A stretch of DNA of 64,000 nucleotides from the NCBI RefSeq assembly GCF_001969855.1, contig NZ_MRBL01000003.1, positions 186,001 to 250,000 of the forward strand. Reading direction: 5' to 3'. Position 1 is the first letter of the stretch. Each line of letters begins with the position of its first letter. This document shows, in pieces, positions 53,384-61,415 of the stretch. The position numbers were made by a program, and so were the translations under genes. The DNA is from Bacillus haynesii (GTDB lineage Bacteria; Bacillota; Bacilli; Bacillales; Bacillaceae). Under the pieces are notes generated by a model. The model had not been told where the DNA came from. It worked only from the letters and a program-made list of their open reading frames with translations, and did no database searches.

Positions 53384-55165
53384 ATGAAAATTAAAGTGCT
53401 TGGCATTGCGCCGTATAAAGGCTTAGGGGATTTATTGACAGAGCTCGCGAAGGAAGAACAGGACATTCAATTTCAGCTGGAGGTCGGCGATTTGCGCTCC
53501 GGCGTTGCGATTGCAGAACAAGCTGAATCGCAGGGAATCGATATCATTATGAGCCGCGGAGGTACAGCCTCGCTCATACAGCAACATGTGCACATCCCTG
53601 TCGTGGATATTCCTGTTTCCGGGTATGATCTGCTGCGGGCGCTGACGCTCATTAAAGATTATCAAGGAAAAACAGCCGTCGTCGGCTTTGAAAATATTAC
53701 CCAAGGGGTTCGCACCATCAGCGAGCTTTTTGGAATAGAAGTTGATTTATATACGATTAAAGAAGAAATGGAAGTATGGAATCTGCTGAGGGACATTCAG
53801 CAGCAGGGGACACAAATTGTATTGGGAGATGTCATTACCGATAAAGCGGCAAAGGAGCTGGGCATGCAAAGCATGCTGATCACGTCCGGCCGTGAATCCG
53901 TTAAAGAAGCGTTTCACAGTGCAAGGCAAATGTACCGGCTCTTTAAGGAGGCATCCGAGGAGCAGCGGATGTTTAGAGAGATGATCGATCAGGAAGAAAA
54001 AGGGATGCTCGTTATTGGTGACAACAGCCGGATCCGCTTTGTGAACAAAACGGTGAAACATTGGATTAATGAGGGGCTTCTTGAACCCATTGCTCCTGCC
54101 GACGCCATCCTTGAATGGTGGGAAGAGCTGGCTTTTGCCGTACAGTCTATAAGAGAAGGCAAACAAAGCGGGTATTTTCAATTAGAAACAGGAGAAGTTG
54201 TCTGGCATATGAAAGGCTCCCTTCTTTCAAAAGGAGAGCTGCTGATTGCCATTGAACAATCAGTGTCCTGCCGCGATCATCAGCATCTTGCATGGTCGTT
54301 TGCAGCGCCCGTCCATTCATTGCATCCATTTTCATCATTTACACAACAAAGCAGGTCTATGAGGGACACGGTTCAGCAAGCGCAGGCATTCAGCCAGACG
54401 CATAAACCTATTTTACTGTACGGAGAGGAAGGAACGGGGAAATCAGATCTAGCCTTTGCGATTCATCAAATGAGCCCTCGGCAGCAGCATACGTTTGTGA
54501 CCATTCACTGCAGCAAGGTGAAAGAGTACGCATTGCTGAAAAACCTTCCGGCTGTTCAGAACGGAACGGTTTTTCTTCGAAATGTCGAGCATCTGCCGCT
54601 CGAAGTCCAGCATGATCTCGTCGTGCAGTGGATGAAGACAGATCAGCAAATCCGCTGGCTCGCCTCTTCATCTGCCGATTTATTTGAAGAAATGAAAGCA
54701 GGGCGATTTGACCCTGATTTATACAGTTGTTTACAAGGATTGACGCTCTATGTCCCGTCGTTATCAGAGCGGGTGGAAGACATGGAGGACATGAGCAGAC
54801 TGTTTATTGCTGAATTGAATTCAGCTTACGGGACACAAGTGGTCGGACTTGCGCCTGAGGTGATGGACGCGTTTCGCAAGCAGACATTTCGGGAGAATGT
54901 CCGGCAGTTTAAGCGATTACTTGAGGAGCTTGTGCTGACGGTAAAAAGCGGATATATCACTTTAACTGAAGCCGCACCGCAGCTTGACCGTCTGTCCAAC
55001 GAGAACAAGGAAGAGAGCTTAAAAGGCTATTTGGAAGGGACGCTTGAGGACATCGAACGGCGCATCATTCAAGCGGTGCTGCAGGAGGAGAATATGAACC
55101 AATCCAAAGCGGCGAAGCGATTGAATATCAACCGCACCACCTTGTGGAGAAAACTGAAAGAATAG
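53384..55165 (+). CDS. PrpR-type regulator with degenerate sigma-54 domain (GAFTGA absent)
   Basis: Regulator of 593 aa. An N-terminal PrpR sensor domain (about 1-170, with GDLRSGVAIAEQ and IIMSRGGTA) is followed by a PAS-like segment (about 190-300). The AAA+ domain has Walker A GEEGTGKS at 347-354, and a C-terminal Fis-type HTH follows (MNQSKAAKRLNINRTTLWRKLKE). In the AAA+ part, sequence passes from FVTIHCSKVKEYALL directly to GTVFLRNVEHLP, so the GAFTGA loop that contacts sigma-54 is missing. It therefore probably acts on sigma-A promoters or represses. ATG 53384 has GAGGGGG upstream. It sits inside the operon it likely controls. Confidence 0.82.
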   Translation: MKIKVLGIAPYKGLGDLLTELAKEEQDIQFQLEVGDLRSGVAIAEQAESQGIDIIMSRGGTASLIQQHVHIPVVDIPVSGYDLLRALTLIKDYQGKTAVVGFENITQGVRTISELFGIEVDLYTIKEEMEVWNLLRDIQQQGTQIVLGDVITDKAAKELGMQSMLITSGRESVKEAFHSARQMYRLFKEASEEQRMFREMIDQEEKGMLVIGDNSRIRFVNKTVKHWINEGLLEPIAPADAILEWWEELAFAVQSIREGKQSGYFQLETGEVVWHMKGSLLSKGELLIAIEQSVSCRDHQHLAWSFAAPVHSLHPFSSFTQQSRSMRDTVQQAQAFSQTHKPILLYGEEGTGKSDLAFAIHQMSPRQQHTFVTIHCSKVKEYALLKNLPAVQNGTVFLRNVEHLPLEVQHDLVVQWMKTDQQIRWLASSSADLFEEMKAGRFDPDLYSCLQGLTLYVPSLSERVEDMEDMSRLFIAELNSAYGTQVVGLAPEVMDAFRKQTFRENVRQFKRLLEELVLTVKSGYITLTEAAPQLDRLSNENKEESLKGYLEGTLEDIERRIIQAVLQEENMNQSKAAKRLNINRTTLWRKLKE

Positions 55166-55185
55166 CTTGAGACCGAGGTGTCAAT

Positions 55186-56526
55186 ATGACAAACGTACGA
55201 TGCAAAAAAGGAGCGGACATCAGCCAAAAAATATTGATTGTCGCTGACGATTTGACGGGTGCCAATGACACAGGCGTTCAGTTTGTTAAAGCCGGACTGA
55301 GCGCAGCAGTTCTTTTTGACCAGTCCGGTGCAAATCCAGCGAATGTCAAAGAAGATGTCATGATATTAGATACGGACACGCGCGGTGCGTCGCCGAGCGA
55401 GGCTTACAAAGAAGTCAGTTCAGCATCGCATCCGTTCGCACACCTTGAATCCCACCTTTTTTTAAAGAAAATTGACTCTACATTAAGGGGAAACATCGGG
55501 GTCGAAATCAAAGCACTGATGGATTTGGGGCGTTTTGATGCAGCAGTCATCGCCCCTGCTTTTCCTGATGCAAGGCGGATTACTGTGGATGGCGTGCATT
55601 ATGTCAATGGGCTGCCTGTCCATGAAACTGAAGCAGCCATTGATCCGAAAACACCGGTTACTGAATCGCGGATCGCTGAATTGCTTTTCAGGCAAACGCA
55701 AATTCTGCCAAAAGCGGTAGGCATCGAAACGTTTCGCAAACCTGATGAACAGGTGCAGAAAAACCTTAAATCGTGGATAGCCCAAGGGCATGAATGGTTT
55801 GTCTGCGATGCAGAGACAAATGAGGATCTGCATCGCATCGTGCAGGTGTTCATGAACAGCGGGCAATCCATATTATGGGTCGGCGCTGCCGGACTGGCCG
55901 GTGCACTCGCCCGGCATGTCAGAAAGAGGCCGCTGCAGACAGACAGACGGAATGAGCCGGTAATGATCGTCTCCGGCAGTGCATCGAACATAACAAATGG
56001 ACAGCTCGCATATTTAAGAGGTCAGCAGGAACCCCTTGACGTGTGCATCAATCCGCTGAACGTATTGAATGGATGTGAAACACGGGAGCAGAAGCGTGCG
56101 CTCGATCAAGTGCTGGCTCATCAAGGGAAAGATGTTCTGCTTTATACTGATGCGAAGCCGGAAACTGTGCAGCGCATCATCGCTTTTGGGAGAAGCCAAG
56201 GCCTTGACCGGCAGACTGTAGGCGAACGGCTCTCCCGATTTCTTGGTGCAGTTACAACTGAAATCGTCAAGATGACAGGGTTAAAACGCCTCGTTTTGAC
56301 AGGCGGAGACACAGCGCGTGCGATTTGCAACGAGCTTGGTGCAGACGGCATTCAGCTGCTTGGTGAAATTGAAGCGGGCATACCGCTGGGCAAGTTGCTC
56401 AACACAGATATATATGCGGTGACAAAGGCGGGCGCCTATGGTCAAAACGATTCTGTTCTAAGAGCCGTTGAGGTGCTGAGAAATTTAGAGGAGGAAGACA
56501 GATGGCAAAACCAATCATTGCGTTGA
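55186..56526 (+). CDS. Four-carbon acid sugar kinase family protein (DUF1537, DtnK/OtnK-like)
   Basis: ATP-dependent kinase of 446 aa. The substrate-binding N-domain begins ILIVADDLTGANDTGVQF and contains KIDSTLRGN. The C-domain ATP site has MIVSGSASNITNGQ and LVLTGGDTARAICNELG. Characterised relatives phosphorylate D-threonate, D-erythronate or 2-keto-/3-keto-tetronates at O4. Pairing with a PdxA2-type dehydrogenase is the known signature of D-threonate/D-erythronate breakdown to dihydroxyacetone phosphate. The gene overlaps that dehydrogenase by 25 nt. Which tetronate is used cannot be read from the sequence. Confidence 0.87.
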   Translation: MTNVRCKKGADISQKILIVADDLTGANDTGVQFVKAGLSAAVLFDQSGANPANVKEDVMILDTDTRGASPSEAYKEVSSASHPFAHLESHLFLKKIDSTLRGNIGVEIKALMDLGRFDAAVIAPAFPDARRITVDGVHYVNGLPVHETEAAIDPKTPVTESRIAELLFRQTQILPKAVGIETFRKPDEQVQKNLKSWIAQGHEWFVCDAETNEDLHRIVQVFMNSGQSILWVGAAGLAGALARHVRKRPLQTDRRNEPVMIVSGSASNITNGQLAYLRGQQEPLDVCINPLNVLNGCETREQKRALDQVLAHQGKDVLLYTDAKPETVQRIIAFGRSQGLDRQTVGERLSRFLGAVTTEIVKMTGLKRLVLTGGDTARAICNELGADGIQLLGEIEAGIPLGKLLNTDIYAVTKAGAYGQNDSVLRAVEVLRNLEEEDRWQNQSLR

Positions 56527-57509
56527 CGATGGGGGATGCGGCAGGTGTCGGCCCGGAAATTATCATCAAGGCATTTGAGCAAAACAGTTTGCATGAAAAC
56601 GGAACATTGTTTGTGATTGGGGATTACAGCATTTTAAACAGAGCGAAGACGTTCACCGGCTCAGACGCAGACATTGTAAAAATCAGCGAGCCGGAAGAGG
56701 CAGCTGATGTAAAGCCCGGCGTCATTCCTTGCCTGGACCTTCAGCTGCTGACAGATGATCTGAGAGTCGGCAAGGTGTCGGCTGAAGCGGGAAACGCAGC
56801 GTTCCGCTATCTTGAACAGGCGATTGCCCTTGCCAACGAGAAGCGGATTGACGGCATTTGCACAGCGCCTTTAAATAAAGAAGCCCTCCATAAAGCGGGG
56901 CACATGTACCCGGGTCACACCGAAATTTTAGCTGAATTGACGCAAACAAAGGACTATGCGATGATGCTGGCTGCACCGAACCTGAAAGTGGTCCATGTCA
57001 CGACCCATGTCGGTCTGCTTGACGCCATTCATCTCATTGATGTGAATCGGGTGTACACGACAATTCAATTGGCGCATGACACGCTGATTCGCGCAGGCAT
57101 TCCGCAGCCTAATATCGCCGTGTGCGGCATTAACCCTCACGCCGGTGAGAATGGTTTGTTTGGACATGGAGAAGAGGAAGAGAAAATTGTCCCTGCCGTT
57201 GAACGCGCACAAAGTGAAGGTATACAGGCATTCGGCCCGCTGCCCGCTGACACGCTTTTCTTCAGAGCAGTGAGAGGCGACTTTGATATAGTGGTGGCGA
57301 TGTATCATGATCAAGGACACGGCCCGATTAAGGTGCTTGGCCTTGAAGCAGGTGTGAACATTACAGTCGGCCTGCCGATAATCCGTACGAGTGTTGACCA
57401 CGGAACAGCCTTTGATATTGCGGGAACCGGCAAAGCTGATCCTGCCAGTTTAGAAGAAGCGGTGAGACAGGCGATCATGCTGTCCGGTACACGTGAACGG
57501 CATGTATAA
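56502..57509 (+). CDS. PdxA2-type 4-phospho-D-threonate/erythronate dehydrogenase
   Basis: PdxA-family NAD-dependent oxidative decarboxylase of 335 aa. The N-terminal motif is LTMGDAAGVGPEIIIKAF. Metal and substrate residues lie in YPGHTEILAEL, VTTHVGLLDAI, GINPHAGENGLFG and MYHDQGHGPIKVLGLE. True PdxA makes pyridoxal phosphate, but linkage and overlap with a DUF1537 kinase mark PdxA2, which turns the 4-phosphate of a C4 acid sugar into dihydroxyacetone phosphate plus CO2. It is the last gene of the operon, before a bidirectional terminator. Confidence 0.87.
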   Translation: MAKPIIALTMGDAAGVGPEIIIKAFEQNSLHENGTLFVIGDYSILNRAKTFTGSDADIVKISEPEEAADVKPGVIPCLDLQLLTDDLRVGKVSAEAGNAAFRYLEQAIALANEKRIDGICTAPLNKEALHKAGHMYPGHTEILAELTQTKDYAMMLAAPNLKVVHVTTHVGLLDAIHLIDVNRVYTTIQLAHDTLIRAGIPQPNIAVCGINPHAGENGLFGHGEEEEKIVPAVERAQSEGIQAFGPLPADTLFFRAVRGDFDIVVAMYHDQGHGPIKVLGLEAGVNITVGLPIIRTSVDHGTAFDIAGTGKADPASLEEAVRQAIMLSGTRERHV

Positions 57510-57510
57510 A

Positions 57511-57550
57511 AAAGAAGAGCCCTCCGATTTTAAGGAGGCTCTTCTTTTTA
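57511..57550. terminator. Bidirectional terminator between the operon and the convergent SDR
   Basis: AAGAAGAGCC(C)TCC / GGAGGCTCTTCTT stem with one bulged base, A-rich 5' flank and T5 3' flank, filling the 38-nt convergent gap. Confidence 0.88.
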
Positions 57551-58294
57551 GTTCATGTAGGTGCCGCCGTTAATATTAATGGTTTCACCCGTCATAAAGT
57601 CAGATTTGTCAGAGGCCAGGAAGGCGACAACGTTTGCGACATGCTCTGGTGAGCCGATCATTTTCAGCGGAATCCGTTCGACGACTGCTGCACGATACGC
57701 CTCGCTCCACTGCTTGCTCATATCCGTCTCAATCGGCCCCGGGCAGACAGCGTTGACATGAATGCGGTGTTCAGCGAGCTCCTTTGCCAAATGCATCGTT
57801 AAATAGTTGATGCCTGCTTTCGAAGCACCGTAAGCAGGAGAGGCATTGTGATGCGGTGTTTTGCTCGTCGTTGAGCTCATGTTGACGATTTTTCCGCCGC
57901 CCTGCATGATCATTTCCGGGATGACAGCCTGACACATAAGAAAGGTGCCGGTTAAATTCAAATCTATCACTCTTTTCCACTCTTCAAGCGACGTATCAAC
58001 GGTCGTTTTGCGCAAATTAATGCCGGCATTGTTGACCAAAATATCGATCCGCCCAAACTGCTGTTTTGCCTCAGCGATGAGAAGCAAGGCTGTTTCCGGC
58101 AAACTTGCATCACCTGCAACATAAGAAGCGCACTTTCTCTCGGTATTCAATTGTGTGCACAGGGACTTGAGCAATTCTTCGTTTGTCCCATTGATGACGA
58201 CATTTGCCCCTTTATCCGCAAGCGTTTCTGCAATGGCTCTGCCGATGCCGCGGCTTGCACCGGTGATAATGGCCGTTTGCTGATTCAATTCCAT
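57548..58294 (-). CDS. SDR-family dehydrogenase (FabG-like) linked to the acid-sugar cluster
   Basis: NAD(P)-dependent SDR of 248 aa. Cofactor motif TGASRGIGRAIAE (about 12-24), NNAGINLRK, catalytic Ser in MSSTTSK, YGASK with catalytic Tyr/Lys (about residues 154-158), and CPGPIETDMS. It is not the fatty-acid FabG by context: it faces the operon and carries its own promoter and cre. The start at ATG 58294 fits GGTGGG six bases upstream better than the ATG two codons earlier. A role oxidising a sugar acid entering the pathway is inferred from position and the shared operator-like motif. Confidence 0.83.
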   Translation of the reverse strand: MELNQQTAIITGASRGIGRAIAETLADKGANVVINGTNEELLKSLCTQLNTERKCASYVAGDASLPETALLLIAEAKQQFGRIDILVNNAGINLRKTTVDTSLEEWKRVIDLNLTGTFLMCQAVIPEMIMQGGGKIVNMSSTTSKTPHHNASPAYGASKAGINYLTMHLAKELAEHRIHVNAVCPGPIETDMSKQWSEAYRAAVVERIPLKMIGSPEHVANVVAFLASDKSDFMTGETININGGTYMN

Positions 58295-58316
58295 CCTCAT
58301 CCCACCTGTCTTTGAA

Positions 58317-58330
58317 TAAAAACGTTTACA
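58317..58330 (-). promoter_or_regulatory. cre-like site of the SDR gene
   Basis: On the minus strand TGTAAACGTTTTTA matches the CcpA site except at one end position. It lies a few bases downstream of the -10 element. Confidence 0.5.
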
Positions 58331-58335
58331 TTTCT

Positions 58336-58364
58336 ATTATAAAAGTGAGTGTTTCTTTATTCAA
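58336..58364 (-). promoter_or_regulatory. Promoter of the SDR gene
   Basis: Minus-strand TTGAAT (58364-58359) and TATAAT (58341-58336) with a 17-bp spacer. Confidence 0.7.
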
Positions 58365-58399
58365 CAAAACTTTGTTTTTGATGATTGCTCCTGAATTTT

Positions 58400-58416
58400 G
58401 TGTTTCATAATGAAAC
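58400..58416. promoter_or_regulatory. Operator-like dyad shared with the 48.4 kb promoter
   Basis: GTGTTTCATAATGAAAC contains the perfect 7-1-7 dyad GTTTCAT-A-ATGAAAC. It shares GTGTT-n-C-n-TAATGAA-n-C with the operator at 48408. It lies about 36 bp upstream of the SDR -35 element, and also upstream of the pduO-type gene. Confidence 0.45.
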
Positions 58417-58480
58417 GATCTATGCAGCCATTATAAACAGGGTATACTATAGGGACAAGTGATCAAGAGAGGGGTATGAA

Positions 58481-59059
58481 ATGAAACTATATACAAAAAC
58501 AGGCGATCAGGGAAAAACGAGTTTAATTGGCGGAAAGGCGGATAAAGATCATCTTAGAGTGGAAGCGTACGGCACGCTAGATGAAGCAAACAGTTTCATC
58601 GGGCTGGCTCAGTCTTATTTAAAAGCGGAAGAAGCGCTGTTTCAAGATATTCTGTCAGAGTTGACCGCCATCCAGCATGAGCTGTTCGACTGCGGCAGTG
58701 ATTTGGCGAATATCAATGTTCAGGAAGAAGGCAAGCTGAAGGCTGAATCGATCACGATGCTTGAAGTACGAATTGACGCCTATGTCGAGGAAGCGCCGCA
58801 GCTGACCAAGTTTATTCTTCCGGGCGGAACAGAAGCGGCATCATTTTTGCATGCAGCGAGAACGGTCATCAGAAGAGCTGAACGAAAGATAGTCGCTTTG
58901 GCCAAAGAAGAAGACATTCCGCCGCTTGCGCTGCCATACGTCAACCGGCTGTCCGATTATTTATTTGCGGCGGCGCGCATTGTCAATCACCGGCTCGGGG
59001 AAGTGGATGTCGAATATGAACGAAGCGCTGACGTATTCCGGACAAAGAAAAAATTATGA
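58481..59059 (+). CDS. yvqK: Cob(I)yrinic acid a,c-diamide adenosyltransferase (PduO type, YvqK)
   Basis: ATP:cob(I)alamin adenosyltransferase of 192 aa making adenosylcobalamin. The N-terminal ATP loop is TKTGDQGKTSLIGG (about residues 5-18). The trimer-interface and corrinoid/ATP motifs ARTVIRRAERK and NRLSDYLFAAARIVN follow. B. subtilis YvqK lies in the same place upstream of the lia operon. It complements the btuFCD importer about 10 kb away. Start ATG follows AGAGAGGGG. A TATACT (58443-58448) is a possible -10. A terminator follows. Confidence 0.93.
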   Translation: MKLYTKTGDQGKTSLIGGKADKDHLRVEAYGTLDEANSFIGLAQSYLKAEEALFQDILSELTAIQHELFDCGSDLANINVQEEGKLKAESITMLEVRIDAYVEEAPQLTKFILPGGTEAASFLHAARTVIRRAERKIVALAKEEDIPPLALPYVNRLSDYLFAAARIVNHRLGEVDVEYERSADVFRTKKKL

Positions 59060-59111
59060 ATAAGCCATTCACCAATCGTTATCGAACAGAAACGGGCCGA
59101 TTGATCAGATC

Positions 59112-59147
59112 AAGCCGTTTTCCGGCAGGGGAAAACGGCTTTTTGTC
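59112..59147 (+). terminator. Terminator of the adenosyltransferase gene
   Basis: AAGCCGTTTTC / GAAAACGGCTT stem with an 8-nt loop and T5. Confidence 0.88.
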
Positions 59148-59157
59148 GTAAACGTTA

Positions 59158-59171
59158 AGTAAACGTTTTCA
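59158..59171 (+). promoter_or_regulatory. cre-like site before the pectin methylesterase gene
   Basis: AGTAAACGTTTTCA fits the CcpA core. A second AAACGTT lies 10 bp upstream (GTAAACGTTAAG), so a pair of LacI-family half-sites is another reading. It sits immediately before the ribosome site. Confidence 0.5.
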
Positions 59172-59189
59172 AAGAGAGGGTGTGTTCAA

Positions 59190-60143
59190 GTGGTCAATCG
59201 GGAGGCAGCCGCTATACGGCTGACGGTTTCGAAGGATGGAGACGGCGAATTTCAAACCGTTCAAGAGGCGATCGATGCTTTGCCTGAGTACAGTCAGGAA
59301 CAGAAAGTGATATTCATCAAAAAAGGGGTTTACAAAGAAGTCGTTCATATTCCGGCTACAAAGCCGTTTGTGAAGCTGATCGGCGAAAATCGTTACGAGA
59401 CTGTGATTACTTATGACAACTATGCCGGAAAAGAAAAGGAAGGAGGAGGGAAATACGGCACGACCGGAAGTTCAAGTGTGTTTATTTATGCGGATCATGT
59501 TGAAGCCGAAAATCTGACGTTTGAAAACTCGTTCGACCGCACGAAAGTCGACACGACCGGCACGCAAGCAGTGGCGGTTTATGCGAAAGGAAACATGATG
59601 ACGTTCAAACATGTCAGGTTTATAGGCAGACAAGATACACTGTTTGTCAATGACGGTACGCAATATTTTTATCAATGCTATATAGAAGGCGATGTCGATT
59701 TCATTTTCGGAGGAGCAAGATCCGTATTTGAAGAGTGCCAGATTCATAGCGCTGACCGGGGGTCCGCTACTAACAACGGTTATGTGACAGCTGCGAGCAC
59801 GCATATCGCAAAGCCGTTCGGCTTTTTGTTGACAAACTGCAGACTGACAAGCGATGCCGCGGCTGGAACCGTATACCTCGGGCGTCCTTGGCATCCGGGA
59901 GGAGACCCCGACGCCATCGCCAGTGTGTTATATCACCGCTGCGATTTAGGCGCGCATATCAAGCCTGAGGGATGGACGGATATGTCAGGCTTTTCTGCGG
60001 CCGATGCCAGATTGTACGAATACGGGAATACGGGTCCGGGTGCGATTTCGCATGAGGCCCGAAGGCAGCTTGCCGATCATGAGGCTGAGAAATGGACAGT
60101 TGAAAATGTACTGGATGGCTGGAATCCTAAAGTCGAATCATAG
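59190..60143 (+). CDS. Cytoplasmic pectin methylesterase (CE8)
   Basis: Carbohydrate esterase family 8 protein of 317 aa, a right-handed beta-helix that demethylates galacturonan. Motifs in order: TVQEAIDALPEYS and IKKGVYKE, the GTQAVAVY segment carrying the oxyanion Gln, FIGRQDTLF with Gln and catalytic Asp, YIEGDVDFIFGGA with the nucleophile Asp, and LGRPWHPGG with the substrate Arg and Trp. It has no signal peptide, whereas most bacterial CE8 enzymes are exported, so it should act on imported methylated oligogalacturonides. GTG start with AGAGAGGG upstream. It likely works with the GH28/uxa genes at 34.8-43.1 kb. Confidence 0.9.
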   Translation: MVNREAAAIRLTVSKDGDGEFQTVQEAIDALPEYSQEQKVIFIKKGVYKEVVHIPATKPFVKLIGENRYETVITYDNYAGKEKEGGGKYGTTGSSSVFIYADHVEAENLTFENSFDRTKVDTTGTQAVAVYAKGNMMTFKHVRFIGRQDTLFVNDGTQYFYQCYIEGDVDFIFGGARSVFEECQIHSADRGSATNNGYVTAASTHIAKPFGFLLTNCRLTSDAAAGTVYLGRPWHPGGDPDAIASVLYHRCDLGAHIKPEGWTDMSGFSAADARLYEYGNTGPGAISHEARRQLADHEAEKWTVENVLDGWNPKVES

Positions 60144-60158
60144 CAGAAGAAAGTGCAG

Positions 60159-60193
60159 AAAGACCGCTCTCTGGCTGAGATGAGCGGTCTTTT
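60159..60193 (+). terminator. Terminator of the pectin methylesterase gene
   Basis: AAGACCGCTC / GAGCGGTCTT stem with a long loop and T4. Confidence 0.82.
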
Positions 60194-60213
60194 CATGCGA
60201 GCGGGTCCGATGT

Positions 60214-60237
60214 GCCATACGACCCTGGTCGTACGGC
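60214..60237 (+). promoter_or_regulatory. LiaR box upstream of liaI
   Basis: Inverted repeat with 11-bp arms GCCATACGACC and GGTCGTACGGC (one mismatch) and a 2-nt centre. It contains ATACGACCCTGGTC, close to the LiaR site of the B. subtilis liaI promoter as remembered. A TATAGT (60280-60285) with a poor -35 follows at a distance expected for an activated promoter. Confidence 0.7.
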
Positions 60238-60315
60238 AAAATCAATCTGTGACTCGTTTTGTCGAAGCCTGAAATTGACTATAGTGAAGACATGAACGAG
60301 AAAGGAGGAACAAAT

Positions 60316-60702
60316 ATGAATATAAATGGGAAGTCCATCATCGGCTTTTTTCTAATCCTTTTTGGCATCTCCCTATTCTTCGGTGGAGGCCATTTCGGCG
60401 GATTGGTTACAGGTGCAATTGGAGCATTGCTTCTATTCTATTCCGTGAAAAAATGGAAGGACGGCCGCCAGTTTGCCGCAGTACTGGCCGCGATCTTCGG
60501 CATCATGTTTTTGGGAGGGTCATTGCCGTTTCTGATCGGCATCGCGGTTGCTACAGCGATGGTTTATTTCGGATGGAAAATGATGAAGCAGGATGACAAA
60601 CAGGATGACATCCTTTATTCAGAGAAAACGGAGCCTGCGGCTGCTTCATATGACACAGGCTTTGATGCAGAGTGGGAAGAGTTTTTGAAAAAGAATAAAT
60701 AA
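60316..60702 (+). CDS. liaI: Membrane protein LiaI
   Basis: Small membrane protein of 128 aa, the membrane anchor for LiaH under envelope stress in B. subtilis. Hydrophobic segments cover about residues 6-45 and 55-85, including FFLILFGISLFFGGGHFGG, and the C-terminus is acidic and cytoplasmic. ATG 60316 follows the ideal AAAGGAGG; an upstream in-frame start at 60259 lies within the promoter region and is rejected. It is first in liaIHGFS, with a LiaR box about 80-100 bp upstream. Confidence 0.92.
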   Translation: MNINGKSIIGFFLILFGISLFFGGGHFGGLVTGAIGALLLFYSVKKWKDGRQFAAVLAAIFGIMFLGGSLPFLIGIAVATAMVYFGWKMMKQDDKQDDILYSEKTEPAAASYDTGFDAEWEEFLKKNK

Positions 60703-60724
60703 ATATTTTTGGGAGGACGAGATC

Positions 60725-61408
60725 ATGGCTTTAAAAAGAATCAGAGACATGTTTGTCGCATCAGTAAATGAAGGATTGGATAAACTTGAGAACCCCAGGG
60801 TGATGCTGAATCAATACGTACGCGACATGGAAAGCGATATTGCCAAGGCGAAGCATACCATCGTCAAGCAGCAGACAATTGAACATAGTTTTAAAGGAAA
60901 AGTGGAAGAAGCCGAAAAGCTTGTTGTCAAGCGAAGAAACCAGGCTCAGCTCGCTCTCGATGCAGGTGAAGAAGACCTTGCTAAAAAGGCGCTCTCAGAA
61001 ATGAAGTATTTTGAAGAAAAAGCTGCTGAATACAAGGACGCTCACCAGCATGCGAAAAAGCAGCTTGCCGAATTAAAGGAACAGCTGGAGACACTTGAGG
61101 TTAAACTGCGCGATATCAAAGACCGCAAGCATGCGCTGATTGCCAGGGCAAACGCGGTGAAAGCGAAAGAACATATGAATGCATCATTTAATAAAATCGA
61201 CAGCGAAAGTGCCTACCGGGAATTTATGAGAGTGGAAAACCGCATTGAAGAGATGGAAACAAAGGTGAACAGCTATGCTGAATTATCCGCTTCATCAAGC
61301 AGCCCATTCGGCCGCCTTGAATATGCAAAAGAGGTGGAAGAAGAGCTGGAAAAAATGAGGGCTGAAAAGACAGGCTTGGAAAAGCAGACACATGCGGGAA
61401 ATGCATAA
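60725..61408 (+). CDS. liaH: PspA/IM30-family stress protein LiaH
   Basis: Cytoplasmic coiled-coil protein of 227 aa forming large oligomers that protect the membrane under cell-wall antibiotic stress. The N-terminal amphipathic part ALKRIRDMFVASVNEGLDKLENPRVML (across residues 2-28) precedes long heptad-rich helices to about residue 220. It follows liaI by 22 nt with GGGAGGA upstream. A hairpin lies just after the stop, so most transcripts may end here, as reported for B. subtilis. Confidence 0.95.
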   Translation: MALKRIRDMFVASVNEGLDKLENPRVMLNQYVRDMESDIAKAKHTIVKQQTIEHSFKGKVEEAEKLVVKRRNQAQLALDAGEEDLAKKALSEMKYFEEKAAEYKDAHQHAKKQLAELKEQLETLEVKLRDIKDRKHALIARANAVKAKEHMNASFNKIDSESAYREFMRVENRIEEMETKVNSYAELSASSSSPFGRLEYAKEVEEELEKMRAEKTGLEKQTHAGNA

Positions 61409-61415
61409 ACGAATA

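Noticed and set aside
60259-60315. Longer LiaI start at 60259
   Set aside because: It overlaps the probable -35/-10 region, and the ideal AAAGGAGG site belongs to ATG 60316.
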